Below are positions 52,538 to 61,514 of a stretch of 64,000 bases of DNA, piece by piece. This stretch comes from Alphaproteobacteria bacterium. Lineage in GTDB: Bacteria; Pseudomonadota; Alphaproteobacteria; Rhodobacterales; Rhodobacteraceae. A model generated the notes under the pieces. The model was not told the DNA's origin, searched no databases, and saw only the letters and a list, made by a program, of their open reading frames with translations. Positions within the stretch are counted from its first letter, which is position 1, and every line of letters begins with the position of its first letter. A program made the translations under genes and the position numbers. The DNA is taken from NCBI GenBank assembly GCA_030425925.1, contig JAUHZO010000006.1:124001-188000 (forward strand). The letters are read 5' to 3'.

Positions 52538-53638
52538 TCAGAACGCGTCGGGCCGGGCCCAGCCGCGCGACGCCGCGGCGGCGCGGGCAGCGGCGATCAC
52601 GCGATGCACCTCCAGCCCGTCGGCAAATGTCGGCCAGACCGGCTGGCCGGCCTCGATCGCGGTCAGGAAATCCTTGGCCTCGATCACGATCTGGTCGTGA
52701 AAGCCGGTGCCATGCCCCGGCCCCATGCAAAAGGCTTCGTAATCCGGATGCGCCGGGCCAGTCAGGATCTTGCGAAAGCCTGCAAGGCCGGCATCGCCGT
52801 CTTCCTGGTAAAGCCAGAGCGCGTTCTGATCCTCCTGGTCGAAGCGGATCATCCCGGTTTCGCCCGTGATTTCGTAAGCATAGCCCATCTTCCGCCCCGA
52901 TGCGACGCGGCTGGCAAACAGCGTGCCCAGTGCCCCGCTCTCGAACCGTAGGGTCAGCTGCACCTGGTCGTCGTTTTCGACCCGCACGCCGCCCCGCTCG
53001 GGAAAGACCGTCTCGATGACCGCGCTCAGCTCCGCAATCGGCCCCATCAGCGCCAGCGCGGCATTGATCGGATGCGGGGCCAGATCGCCCAGACACCCGT
53101 TCGCAGCCCCGCGCGAGCGCCAGGGCGGCAGGATCGAGGTCAGGTGGAAATCCTCGGTATGCTCGATCCGCGCGTGATGCACGCGGCCAATGGCGCCCCC
53201 GGCGATCAGCCTGCGGGCAAACTGGGATGCGGGCGTGCGGATATAGTTGTAGGCCACCATGTTGGCCACGCCCGCCCGTTCCGCCGCCGTCACCATGGCA
53301 CGCGCGTCGTCGGCGGAAGTGCCCATGGGTTTCTCGCACAGCACCGGCTTGCCCAGCGCCAGCGCCGCCTCGGCGATCTCGCGATGCACGCCCTGCGGTG
53401 CTGCGATCACCACCGCCTCGACCTCCGGATCGGCCACAAGCGCCTGCCAGTCCGCCGCGGCCCGCCGGACCCCGAAGGCCGCCGCATGGCGCGCCCCGCT
53501 CTCGGGCGAGGATCCGCAGATCGCCACCAGCCGCGGCTTCAGCGCGGTCTCGAACAGCGTCCCCACGGCAGCAAATGCGGCGGCATGGGACTTGCCCATG
53601 TAGCCGCCGCCCACGATTCCGATCCCGATCTCCGCCAT
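52538..53638 (-). CDS. Gfo/Idh/MocA-family oxidoreductase
   Basis: 366 residues: GIGIVGGGYMGKSHAAAFAA is the nucleotide loop and PVLCEKPMGTSADDA holds the catalytic Lys. The C-terminal EVHRVIAAARAAAASRGW tail is typical of sugar/inositol-type members. It sits 6 nt after the BKACE gene and 61 nt before the paralogue, so the three may be one transcript. Substrate unknown. Confidence 0.9.
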   Translation of the reverse strand: MAEIGIGIVGGGYMGKSHAAAFAAVGTLFETALKPRLVAICGSSPESGARHAAAFGVRRAAADWQALVADPEVEAVVIAAPQGVHREIAEAALALGKPVLCEKPMGTSADDARAMVTAAERAGVANMVAYNYIRTPASQFARRLIAGGAIGRVHHARIEHTEDFHLTSILPPWRSRGAANGCLGDLAPHPINAALALMGPIAELSAVIETVFPERGGVRVENDDQVQLTLRFESGALGTLFASRVASGRKMGYAYEITGETGMIRFDQEDQNALWLYQEDGDAGLAGFRKILTGPAHPDYEAFCMGPGHGTGFHDQIVIEAKDFLTAIEAGQPVWPTFADGLEVHRVIAAARAAAASRGWARPDAF

Positions 53639-53644
53639 GCCGTC

Positions 53645-54556
53645 TCAGCGCGGTGCGCGCTTCACCAGCCCCAGCCGGTCGCGCACCTCGGCCGGCGTCA
53701 TCACCCGCGCCCCCATGCGCTCGACGATGCCCACCGCGCGCTCCACCAGTTGCGCATTGGTGGCCAGCACCCCCTTGTCGAGCCAGAGATTGTCCTCCAG
53801 CCCGACCCGCACATGCCCGCCCGCCAGCACGGCGGCAGCGGCATAGGCCATCTGGTGGCGGCCCAGCGAAAACGCGCTGAAGGTCCAGTCCTCGGGCACA
53901 TTGTTCACCATGGCCATGAAGGTGTTCAGATCGTCCGGCGCGCCCCATGGCACCCCCATGCACAGCTGCACCAGAGCGGGTGCGTCCAGCACACCTTCCT
54001 CCACCAACGCCTTGGCAAACCACAGATGACCGGTGTCAAACGCCTCGATCTCCGGCTTCACCCCAAGCTCCGTCATCATCGCCCCCATCGCGCGCAACAT
54101 GCCCGGCGTGTTGGTCATGACGTAATCGGCCTCGGCAAAGTTCATCGTGCCGCAATCCAGCGTGCAGATCTCGGGCAGGCAGTCCGCGACATGCGCCACG
54201 CGCTCTTGTGCACCGATCATGTCGGTGGCATCCGCGTTCAGCGGCAAGGGCGCATGGGTCGGCCCGAACACCATGTCGCCCCCCATGCCCGCCGTCAGGT
54301 TCAGCACCACGTCCACCTCGGCGTCGCGGATCCGCTCGGTCACCTCGCGATACAGCTCCAGCCGCCGCGACGGCACACCGGTCTCGGGATCGCGCACATG
54401 GCAATGCACGATGGCCGCGCCCGCCCGGGCCGCGTCAATCGCGCTGGCGGCAATCTCTGCAGGGCTGCGCGGCACATGGCGCGAACGCTCCTGCGTGCTC
54501 CCCGATCCGGTTACGGCACAGGTGATGAACACCTCTCGGCTCATGGTCAACGGCAT
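53645..54556 (-). CDS. BKACE (DUF849) beta-keto-acid cleavage enzyme
   Basis: 303 residues. Zinc ligands are in IVHCHVRDPETG; other conserved parts are LDCGTMNFAEADYV, EAFDTGHLWF and CMGVPWGAPDD. The family converts a beta-keto acid plus acetyl-CoA to acetoacetate and a CoA ester; members include 3-keto-5-aminohexanoate and dehydrocarnitine cleavage enzymes. Sequence alone does not fix the substrate. Start at 54556 (GGAAGGAG site). Upstream lies a hairpin and a conserved box shared with 13454-13512. Confidence 0.9.
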   Translation of the reverse strand: MPLTMSREVFITCAVTGSGSTQERSRHVPRSPAEIAASAIDAARAGAAIVHCHVRDPETGVPSRRLELYREVTERIRDAEVDVVLNLTAGMGGDMVFGPTHAPLPLNADATDMIGAQERVAHVADCLPEICTLDCGTMNFAEADYVMTNTPGMLRAMGAMMTELGVKPEIEAFDTGHLWFAKALVEEGVLDAPALVQLCMGVPWGAPDDLNTFMAMVNNVPEDWTFSAFSLGRHQMAYAAAAVLAGGHVRVGLEDNLWLDKGVLATNAQLVERAVGIVERMGARVMTPAEVRDRLGLVKRAPR

Positions 54557-54597
54557 CTCGGTCTCCTTCCGTGGCGGTCCGGAACACCGCCCTGTTG

Positions 54598-54620
54598 CTT
54601 CTTCTTGGTCCAAATACCCC
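54598..54620 (-). repeat. Conserved GTATTT...AAGAAGAAG box, second copy
   Basis: Read on the minus strand, GGGGTATTTGG then ACCAAGAAGAAG, then CAACAGGG. It matches the box at 13484-13506 at 20 of 23 positions. It lies 42 nt before the BKACE start, after a hairpin at 54664-54714. Confidence 0.75.
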
Positions 54621-54663
54621 GGTCCGACTGAGCCGCCCGCACGGCGCCGGGCCAGCGCGCCGC

Positions 54664-54714
54664 GGGACGGCGGGCGGGGCGATATCGGCGCATCGCGCCG
54701 AGGACCGCCGTCCC
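54664..54714 (-). repeat. GC-rich hairpin between CaiD-like and BKACE genes
   Basis: GGGACGGCGG (54664-54673) pairs with CCGCCGTCCC (54705-54714). An inner GGCGCGATGCGCC-type stem sits in the loop. It may be a partial terminator or processing site between the two genes. Confidence 0.65.
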
Positions 54715-54718
54715 GCCG

Positions 54719-55501
54719 TCACCGCCCCGTCCAGACCGGATCGCGCTTCTGGGCAAAGGCCCGCGCGCCTTCCTTCTGATCCTCCGACCGGTACAGCGTC
54801 TCCACGGTGGCAAACTGGCTGCGGGTGATGCGGTTCAGCGCATCCTGGAACTTCATGTCCTCCGCCTCGCGCACGATCTCCTTGATCGCGGCAAAGACCA
54901 GCGGCGGCCCCGCCGCCAGCTCGTCCGCCAGCGCCCGCGCCGCCTCCATCAACCCGTCCGCAGGCAGGATGCGGTTCACCAGGCCCCAGCGCTGCGCCTC
55001 GGCGGCGTCGAACCAGCGCCCGGTCAGCAGCATCTCCATCGCCACGTGATAGGGGATCCGCTTGGGCAGCTTGATCGAGGCCGCATCCGCCACCGTGCCC
55101 GACCGGATCTCGGGCAGGGCAAAGCTCGCATGCTCGGCGGCCAGGATGATGTCGCCCGACAAGGCCAGCTCGAGCCCGCCGCCGCAACAGATGCCGTTGA
55201 CCGCCATGATCACCGGCTTGTTCAGCCCGCGCAGTTCCTGCAGCCCGCCAAAGCCGCCGACACCGTAATCGCCATCCACCGCGTCCCCCTCGGCGGCGGC
55301 CTTCAGATCCCAGCCGGGGCAAAAGAACTTCTCGCCGGCCGCCGTCACGATCGCCACGCGCAGATCCGGATCGTCGCGAAATCCGGTGAACACATCCCCC
55401 ATCAGCCGCGAGGTGGCCAGGTCGATGGCATTGGCCTTGGGCCGGTCCAGCGTCACCTCCAGCACATGGCCCCGCCGCTCTGTCCGGATCGGTCCGGTCA
55501 T
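54719..55501 (-). CDS. Enoyl-CoA hydratase/isomerase family (CaiD-like)
   Basis: 260 residues of the crotonase fold. VLEVTLDRPKANAIDLA opens it, FFCPGWDLKAA holds the first oxyanion-hole loop and GGLELALSGDIILAAE the second. The protein resembles carnitinyl-CoA dehydratase, which interconverts carnitinyl-CoA and crotonobetainyl-CoA. The neighbouring CoA ligase and acyl-CoA dehydrogenase fit such a pathway, but a different substrate is possible. It overlaps the CoA-ligase stop by 4 nt (ATGA). Confidence 0.88.
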   Translation of the reverse strand: MTGPIRTERRGHVLEVTLDRPKANAIDLATSRLMGDVFTGFRDDPDLRVAIVTAAGEKFFCPGWDLKAAAEGDAVDGDYGVGGFGGLQELRGLNKPVIMAVNGICCGGGLELALSGDIILAAEHASFALPEIRSGTVADAASIKLPKRIPYHVAMEMLLTGRWFDAAEAQRWGLVNRILPADGLMEAARALADELAAGPPLVFAAIKEIVREAEDMKFQDALNRITRSQFATVETLYRSEDQKEGARAFAQKRDPVWTGR

Positions 55502-57525
55502 GGTCTCTCTCCCATCCGTATCAGGGCATCCACCGCCACGGCGCTCTGCGGCGTGGCGATCAAGGGGTTGATCTCCACCTCGGCCACGCCCCCGCGATGT
55601 GCCTCCACATAGGCTTGCACGGCCAGCACCGCGCGCGCAATGGCCCCGCGGTCCGCGCCGGGCGCGCCGCGATACCCGTTCAGAAGCGGCGCAATGCGCA
55701 ACCGGTCCAGCAAGTCCTCCACCTCTGCGTCCGTCACCGGCAACAGCGCCGAGACCGTGTCGCGCAGGATCTCGGTCTGCACCCCTCCGGCGCCCACCGT
55801 CAGCACGTAGCCATGGGCCGGATCGCAGACCACACCGATCAACAGCTCGGCCACGGCGCCGACGATTCGCGCCTCGACCAGCCAGCTGTCGCCCGACATG
55901 GCAAGGCAAGCCTGCAACGCCGCCTCGTCCCCCGGCGTGACAAAGACCACGCCGCCCGCCTCCGACTTGTGGGCAAGCCCTTCCGCCTTGACGACCAGCG
56001 GCCCGCCCGCCTGCATCAGGACCGCCTGCAACGCCTCCCGCGTCTGCACCCGTTCCGACCGCGGCACAGGCAATCCGCAGGCGGCCAGCGCCGCCTTGCT
56101 GTCGGCCTCTCGCAGGACATCCGCCTGCGCGGGCGGCTCCGGCAGCCAGACGGGCCCTGCCCCGCGGCCGCCCGGCACCGAGGCCGCCAGCGCCGCCAGG
56201 GCCTCGTCGCAGCCCAAAAGAGGGATCAGCCCGCGGGCGATGACATCGGTGCTGACCTCTTCCGACATGCCTTCCGGCAGGCTGGCGATCAGGGCCAGCG
56301 GCTTGCCGCTCCGGGCCCGTGCGCTCTGCGCCGCCTCCAGCACGCAGGCCCAGGCCGCGTCCGAACAGCGATCCGTGCGCGGGAAATCCACCACCACCCC
56401 GGTCAGGGGCGCGGCCCCCTCGGCCAGCGCGCCGAAGACCTCGGCCATCTTCGCCACATCGCCCCAGATATAGGTGTGGTAATCCAGCGGATTGGCCAGG
56501 GCGACCCGGGGCCCCAGCGCCGCCGCGAGACGCGCCTGCAAGGGCGCGGCGAGCGGCGGGAAGGACACGCCGCGGCGCAACCCGGTATCGGCCATCAGGC
56601 TGGCCTCGCCACCCGAACAGGACGCGCAGTTCAGCGCCGCCTCCGGCAGCGGCCCGGCAAAATGCAACAGCTTCAGTGTCTCCAGCAGAACCGGCAGGCT
56701 GTCCACCCGTGCGATCCCCAGCCGCGCCAGCAAGGCCCCCGCACCGGCATCGCCGCCCGCCAGTGACGCGGTGTGCGACACCGTCGCCGCCTGCGCCTCG
56801 GCCGAGGCCCCCACCTTCAGCGCCACCACCGGCTTGCCCAGCGCCTGCGCCCTCTGGGCCAGCGCCTCCCAGCCGCGCAGATCGGAAAACCCCTCGACAT
56901 GCAGGCCCAGCGCCGTGACCCGCGGGTCTTCCAGCAGCGCCGCGCCCAGCGCGGCCTGCGTCACCACCGCCTGGTTTCCTGCCGTCACCACATAGGCCAG
57001 CGGCAGCCCGCGGCGCTGCATGGTCAGGTTGATCGCGATGTTGGAGCTTTGTGTGATCAGCGCCACGCCGCGCTCCACCGGCACACAGCCATGCTGGTCG
57101 GGCCAGAGCGCCGCGCCGTCCAGCGCGTTGATGAACCCGTAGCAATTCGGCCCCAGGATCGGCATCCCGCCTGCCGCCGCGATGAGCTGCGCCTGCAGGT
57201 CCGCCCCGTCGCCGGTTTCCGCCTGCGCCTCGCGAAAGCCGCTGGCAAAGCAGACCGCACCGCCAGCGCCCATGGCCGACAGCGCCGCCACGATCTCCAC
57301 ACTCGCCGCCCGGTTGACGCCCACAAAGACCGCGTCCGGCGCGCTCGGCAAGGCCGCGACCGAGGCCACGCACTCCAGCCCGCCGATCTGCGCGCGCGTC
57401 GGATGCACCGGCCAGACCGGCCCGGCAAACCCGATCTTTGCGCATTCCGCAATCAGGTTCTCGCACCACACCCCGCCGCCCACCACGGCGATGCTGCGGG
57501 GGCGCAAAAGGCGCGACAGGTCCAT
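55498..57525 (-). CDS. ADP-forming acyl-CoA synthetase (acetate-CoA ligase family)
   Basis: 675 residues: CoA-binding domain (SIAVVGGGVWCENLIAE), succinyl-CoA-ligase-like domain with the phosphorylated His in TVSHTASLAGG, and a C-terminal ATP-grasp domain (VVKAEGLAHKSEAGGVVF). It would make an acyl-CoA with ATP and release ADP. In this cluster, the CoA ester would feed the hydratase and dehydrogenase. Substrate unknown. The stop overlaps the CaiD-like start. Confidence 0.9.
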   Translation of the reverse strand: MDLSRLLRPRSIAVVGGGVWCENLIAECAKIGFAGPVWPVHPTRAQIGGLECVASVAALPSAPDAVFVGVNRAASVEIVAALSAMGAGGAVCFASGFREAQAETGDGADLQAQLIAAAGGMPILGPNCYGFINALDGAALWPDQHGCVPVERGVALITQSSNIAINLTMQRRGLPLAYVVTAGNQAVVTQAALGAALLEDPRVTALGLHVEGFSDLRGWEALAQRAQALGKPVVALKVGASAEAQAATVSHTASLAGGDAGAGALLARLGIARVDSLPVLLETLKLLHFAGPLPEAALNCASCSGGEASLMADTGLRRGVSFPPLAAPLQARLAAALGPRVALANPLDYHTYIWGDVAKMAEVFGALAEGAAPLTGVVVDFPRTDRCSDAAWACVLEAAQSARARSGKPLALIASLPEGMSEEVSTDVIARGLIPLLGCDEALAALAASVPGGRGAGPVWLPEPPAQADVLREADSKAALAACGLPVPRSERVQTREALQAVLMQAGGPLVVKAEGLAHKSEAGGVVFVTPGDEAALQACLAMSGDSWLVEARIVGAVAELLIGVVCDPAHGYVLTVGAGGVQTEILRDTVSALLPVTDAEVEDLLDRLRIAPLLNGYRGAPGADRGAIARAVLAVQAYVEAHRGGVAEVEINPLIATPQSAVAVDALIRMGERP

Positions 57526-57528
57526 GTC

Positions 57529-58689
57529 TCAGGCCCCCAATGGCCGGAACAGGTCGCGGCTGATGATGTGGCGCTGGATTTCCGAGGTGCCGTCCCAGAT
57601 CCGCTCCACCCGCGCATCGCGCCAGAAGCGTTCGATCGGGAAGTCGTCCATCAGCCCCATGCCGCCAAAGATCTGCAGGGTGGTGTCCGTCACCCGCGCC
57701 AGCATTTCAGAGGCATAAAGCTTGGCCGACGCGATCTCGCGGTTCGCGGGCAGGCCTTGGTCCAGCCGCCACGCGGCGGCGAGGGTCAGCCAGTCGGCGG
57801 CGTCGATTTCCGTCACCATGTCGGCGACCTGGAACGACACACCCTGAAACTTCGCGATCTGCTGGCCGAACTGGCGGCGCTGCGCGGCATAGTCCAGCGC
57901 ATAGTCGAAACAGCGCCGCGCCCGGCCCACACTGAAGGCCGCCACCGTCAGGCGGGTGGCATACAGCCAGGTGTTCATGACCTCGAACCCGCCATCCACC
58001 GCGCCCAGCACCTGCGCGTCCGGCAGGCGGCAATCGGTGAATTCCAGAATGCAGTTCTTGTAGCCCCGGTGGCTGACAGACCTGTAGCCATCGCGCACGA
58101 CAAAGCCCGGGTGGCCACGGTCCACAAGGAAACAGGTGATCCGTTTCTTCGGCCCTTTCGGCGTTTCGTCCACGCCGGTGGCGATGAAGACGATGAAGAA
58201 ATCCGCGTGATCCGCGCCCGAGATGAAATGCTTGGTGCCGTCTACCACCCAGTCGCCACCCTCGCGCACGGCGGTGCATTTCATGCCCCGCACGTCCGAG
58301 CCTGCCTCCGGTTCGGTCATGGCCAGCGCGTCCATCCGTTCGCCGCGCACGGCGGGCAGCAGGTAGCGCTCGCGCTGGTCGCCCTCGCAGGCCATCAGGA
58401 TGTTCTGCGGGCGGCCAAAGAAATGCGTCAGCGCCATGGAACCGCGGCCAAGTTCACGCTCGACCAGCGTGAAGTCCAGATGGCTCAGCCCGGCGCCGCC
58501 CACCTCTTCGGGGAAGTTGCAGGCGTAAAAGCCCATCTCAAGTACCTTGCGCTTGATCTCTTCTCCCAGCCCTTCGGGCACCTCGCCGGTGCGCTCCACC
58601 TCGGCCTCGTGCGGGTAGATCTCGTTTTCCACGAAACTGCGGACGGTGGAGACGATCATCTCCTGCTCTTCGCTCAGACCGAACTGCAT
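57529..58689 (-). CDS. Acyl-CoA dehydrogenase family protein
   Basis: 386 residues with the FAD fold: MTEPEAGSDVRGMKC, ISGADHADFFIVF, and the ETF/FAD tail IWDGTSEIQRHI. The catalytic base of most short-chain enzymes (Glu in IYEGT) is Asp366 here. LDFTLVERELGRGSMAL and GGMGLMDDFPIERFWRD are typical. It could reduce or oxidise a crotonobetainyl-type CoA ester. It is 3 nt before the CoA ligase gene and 84 nt after the racemase-family gene on the same strand. Confidence 0.9.
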   Translation of the reverse strand: MQFGLSEEQEMIVSTVRSFVENEIYPHEAEVERTGEVPEGLGEEIKRKVLEMGFYACNFPEEVGGAGLSHLDFTLVERELGRGSMALTHFFGRPQNILMACEGDQRERYLLPAVRGERMDALAMTEPEAGSDVRGMKCTAVREGGDWVVDGTKHFISGADHADFFIVFIATGVDETPKGPKKRITCFLVDRGHPGFVVRDGYRSVSHRGYKNCILEFTDCRLPDAQVLGAVDGGFEVMNTWLYATRLTVAAFSVGRARRCFDYALDYAAQRRQFGQQIAKFQGVSFQVADMVTEIDAADWLTLAAAWRLDQGLPANREIASAKLYASEMLARVTDTTLQIFGGMGLMDDFPIERFWRDARVERIWDGTSEIQRHIISRDLFRPLGA

Positions 58690-58773
58690 CCTAACCTCCC
58701 TTTGCCGCTGCAAGGGACCCGAGCCGCGCGGACGCCGCAAGCCCAAAAGCGAAGCCCGGTGTCGCGCTTGGGC

Positions 58774-59490
58774 TCAGAGCGGGTAGCGGCGCGGGGCAAG
58801 GCCCGAATGGAACCACGTCACCAGCGAGAGCATCGAGAAACAGGGCAGCCCGGTGGCGGCGGTAATATCGGGCGCATAGGGGCACATATTGGTGCATTCC
58901 AGCACAAAGGCCCCAAGCTCAGGATGCGCGGCCTGCAGTGCCCGGGCTGCGTCCACATTGTCCTGCCGGGCCTTGTCGACATCCAGCGTCAGTTCGTTGT
59001 TCAGGATCGCGCGGGTGAATTCCGCCCCGCCTTCGGTGCTGCCGATGGGCGTGTCGGGCGGCACATGGGCCGCGTCCAGATGGCGCCGGGTGAGCGTCGA
59101 GGCCGAGATCGTCAGCACCCCCGCCCGGCGCCCGCGGGGCAGCGTGCGGTTGACCATCTCCACCTGCGCCAAGGACGAGGCCAACACCGGCACCGGCACC
59201 GCCTTTGCCAGGTCATCCTGAAACAGCGACAGGAACCCGCAATTCGTGGTGATCCCGTCCACACCGTCGGCCACCAGGTCACGCGCTGCGGCGATGAAGG
59301 CGGGCAGCATGCCCTCTGCCCCGCGTCGCACCACCAGGTCGGGCGAGGCGTCGCGCACGATGCGGTAGAGCACCGGAAACGGCCAGCTGGCCGCGTTGCC
59401 CATATCGCCCGGAACGCGCGGAAAGCGCGCGTCCAGCATCAGGATGCCGACGCTTGCGCCATAGATGGATTTGCCGCCATGCGCGATCAT
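58774..59490 (-). CDS. Asp/Glu racemase-superfamily protein
   Basis: 238 residues. The two catalytic-type cysteines are C84 (ITTNCGFLSL) and one of C199/C203 (VLECTNMCPY). The N-terminal KSIYGASVGILMLDARFPRVPGD is typical of a marine subgroup related to hydantoin and maleate-type racemases. The substrate is unknown. It starts 78 nt from the divergent ThDP-enzyme gene. Confidence 0.82.
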   Translation of the reverse strand: MIAHGGKSIYGASVGILMLDARFPRVPGDMGNAASWPFPVLYRIVRDASPDLVVRRGAEGMLPAFIAAARDLVADGVDGITTNCGFLSLFQDDLAKAVPVPVLASSLAQVEMVNRTLPRGRRAGVLTISASTLTRRHLDAAHVPPDTPIGSTEGGAEFTRAILNNELTLDVDKARQDNVDAARALQAAHPELGAFVLECTNMCPYAPDITAATGLPCFSMLSLVTWFHSGLAPRRYPL

Positions 59491-59568
59491 GCACGTCTCC
59501 CCGGGTTGCCAAGATCAGGCCCGCGCGACACTCTGCCCGGCATTGCACGGCAGGCCAAGGGGGAAGAG
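59491..59568. promoter_or_regulatory. Divergent promoter region of the catabolic cluster
   Basis: The 78 nt between the racemase-family and ThDP-enzyme starts must hold both promoters. I see a CCCGG...TTGCC stretch and an AAGGGGGAAGAG ribosome site for the plus-strand gene, but no clear operator. Confidence 0.35.
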
Positions 59569-61260
59569 ATGGCAGGCACAAACCGGATGAACGGGGCCGA
59601 GGCCATGGTGCGGATGCTGGAGGCGCATGGCGTCACGCATGTCTTTGGCCTGTGCGGCGATACCTCCCTGCCGCTTTACGACGCGCTGCTCACGCTTGAT
59701 CACGGCATCACCCATGTGCTGACGCGGGACGAGCGGGCGGCGTGTTACATGGCCGACGGCTATGCCCGGGTGACGGGCCGCGTGGGCGTGTGCGAAGGAC
59801 CGTCGGGTGGCGGGGCCACCTACATTCTTCCGGGGCTGATCGAGGCGAATGAAAGCTCTTACGCGGTGCTGGCGATCACGACGGACATCTCGGTGGCGTC
59901 CTACGGCAAGTTCCCCCTGACCGAAGTGGATCAGGAGGCGTTGATGCGGCCGCTGACCAAGTGGAACACGGTCATCAAGCAGGCCGACCACATCCCGCGC
60001 ATGGTGCGCGCGGCGTTCCGGGCCATGGTCACGGGGCGGGCGGGCTCGGCCCATCTGGGGCTGCCCTATGACATCCAGTACGACCCGGTGGAGCCTGGGG
60101 ACGTCTGGGGGGAGCAAAGCCTTGGCCATTTCCCGGCCCATCGGCAAGCGCCCGAGGCGGAGTTGATCGCGCGCGCTGCCGACGCACTGCTGAGCGCGGA
60201 GCGCCCCTTGGTGGTCTGCGGCGGCGGCGTGGTGATCTCGGGGGCAGAGGACGTGCTGGCGCGGATCGCGGAACGGCTGGACATGGCGGTGGCAACCTCG
60301 GTCTCCGGCAAGGGCACTTTGGCGGACACGCATCCTCTGTCGCTGGGTGTCGTGGGCTCCAACGGCGGCACGGACGAGACCTGGGAGATGATGACCGACG
60401 CCGACATGGTGTTGTTCCTGGGCTGCCGCGCCGGATCGACCACCACCAAGCGCTGGGAAGCACCGAAGCCCGGCACGCGGATCGTGCATATCGACGCAGA
60501 CCCGATGGTGATCGGTGCGAATTATCCGACCGAGGTGGGCATCGTGGGCGATCTGCGTCTCTCGCTGGAGATGCTGGAGGCCGCACTTGCCGCGCGCCCC
60601 TACAGGTCGTTTGGCGGGGCTGCCGCCGTCGCCGACATCCGCGCGCGCAAATTCGCCCGGTTCGACGCGCTGGCCGCCCGGGGCGACAGCCCGATCCTGC
60701 CCGAACGGGTGATCGCCACGCTGAACCGGCTTTTGCCGGACGAGGCGGTGGTGGTTTCGGACCCCGGCACCAGCTGCCCCTATTACAACGCCTATTCGCA
60801 GGTCGGCCTGCCCGGGCGGCGCTACATCACCAACCGCGCCCATGGCGCTTTGGGCTATGCTTTGGGGGCGTCGCTGGGCGCGTGGTACGGACGGCCCGGG
60901 GCGAAGGTGGTGGCGCTGATGGGGGACGGCTCTTTCGGGTTTTCCTGCGGCGATCTGGAAACGGTGGTGCGCGCGGGCGCGCCGATCACCTTCATCGTGT
61001 TCAACAATGCCAGCTTCGGCTGGATCAAGGCGAGCCAGAAGGCCGACAAGGACGCGCGCTATCACAACGTGGATTTCGGCCGCACCGACAATGCCAAGGT
61101 GGCCGAGGGCTTCGGGGTGAAAAGCTGGCGGGTGTCCGTTCCGGCCGAGCTTGAGCCTGTGATGGCCAAGGCCTTTGCCTGTGACGGGCCCACGCTGATC
61201 GACGTGCTGGTCCAGCCGCTGGAAGAGGCCGCCGCCCCGGTCATGCGGTGGATGGGGTGA
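59569..61260 (+). CDS. ThDP-dependent enzyme (acetolactate-synthase-like)
   Basis: 563 residues in the three-domain layout of ThDP carboligases and decarboxylases. The activating Glu is E55 (TRDERAACYMADGYAR), the middle domain is VVCGGGVVISGAEDVL, and the ThDP/Mg motif is MGDGSFGFSCGDLETVV to VFNNASFGW. Acetolactate synthase is one possibility, but the neighbourhood argues for a catabolic 2-keto-acid enzyme. It is followed by a tandem double-hairpin repeat. Confidence 0.87.
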   Translation: MAGTNRMNGAEAMVRMLEAHGVTHVFGLCGDTSLPLYDALLTLDHGITHVLTRDERAACYMADGYARVTGRVGVCEGPSGGGATYILPGLIEANESSYAVLAITTDISVASYGKFPLTEVDQEALMRPLTKWNTVIKQADHIPRMVRAAFRAMVTGRAGSAHLGLPYDIQYDPVEPGDVWGEQSLGHFPAHRQAPEAELIARAADALLSAERPLVVCGGGVVISGAEDVLARIAERLDMAVATSVSGKGTLADTHPLSLGVVGSNGGTDETWEMMTDADMVLFLGCRAGSTTTKRWEAPKPGTRIVHIDADPMVIGANYPTEVGIVGDLRLSLEMLEAALAARPYRSFGGAAAVADIRARKFARFDALAARGDSPILPERVIATLNRLLPDEAVVVSDPGTSCPYYNAYSQVGLPGRRYITNRAHGALGYALGASLGAWYGRPGAKVVALMGDGSFGFSCGDLETVVRAGAPITFIVFNNASFGWIKASQKADKDARYHNVDFGRTDNAKVAEGFGVKSWRVSVPAELEPVMAKAFACDGPTLIDVLVQPLEEAAAPVMRWMG

Positions 61261-61406
61261 CCTGCCGGACCGGTGCCTGTGGCACCGGCAAACGCGCCAG
61301 TGGCGCGTTTGGGCAGGTCACGGGCGGAGCCCCGGGGACAAGGACCGGTGCCTGTGGCACCGGCAAACGCGCCAGTGGCGCGTTTGGGCAGGTCACGGGC
61401 GGAGCC
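61258..61406 (+). repeat. Tandem 65-bp double-hairpin repeat, period 75
   Basis: Copies at 61267-61331 and 61342-61406. Each holds two perfect hairpins: CCGGTGCC/GGCACCGG with loop TGT, and AAACGCGCC/GGCGCGTTT with loop AGT. Copy 1 is also enclosed by an outer 9-bp stem, TGACCTGCC (61258-61266) with GGCAGGTCA (61312-61320), making a three-way junction that includes the preceding stop codon. Copy 2 lacks the outer left arm. Confidence 0.9.
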
Positions 61407-61514
61407 ACGCGAAGCGGGCGCTCTCCCGCCAGGACACGCGAACCGCTTTGACCCCCGAGGTCAGGGTTTCCCGCAATTGCCAAGCCACGGGCTTCAAGGC
61501 AGGTTGCCGCAATC

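Noticed and set aside
56773-59568. A very long open frame on the plus strand running into the ThDP gene
   Set aside because: Most of it is antisense to the CoA ligase, acyl-CoA dehydrogenase and racemase genes and has His/Arg/Pro-rich noise composition. It is open only because of high third-position GC in the real genes. The true start is at 59569.
61267-61406. CRISPR-like array
   Set aside because: There are only two copies, the spacing sequence is short (10 nt), and no cas genes are present; it is a tandem hairpin repeat.
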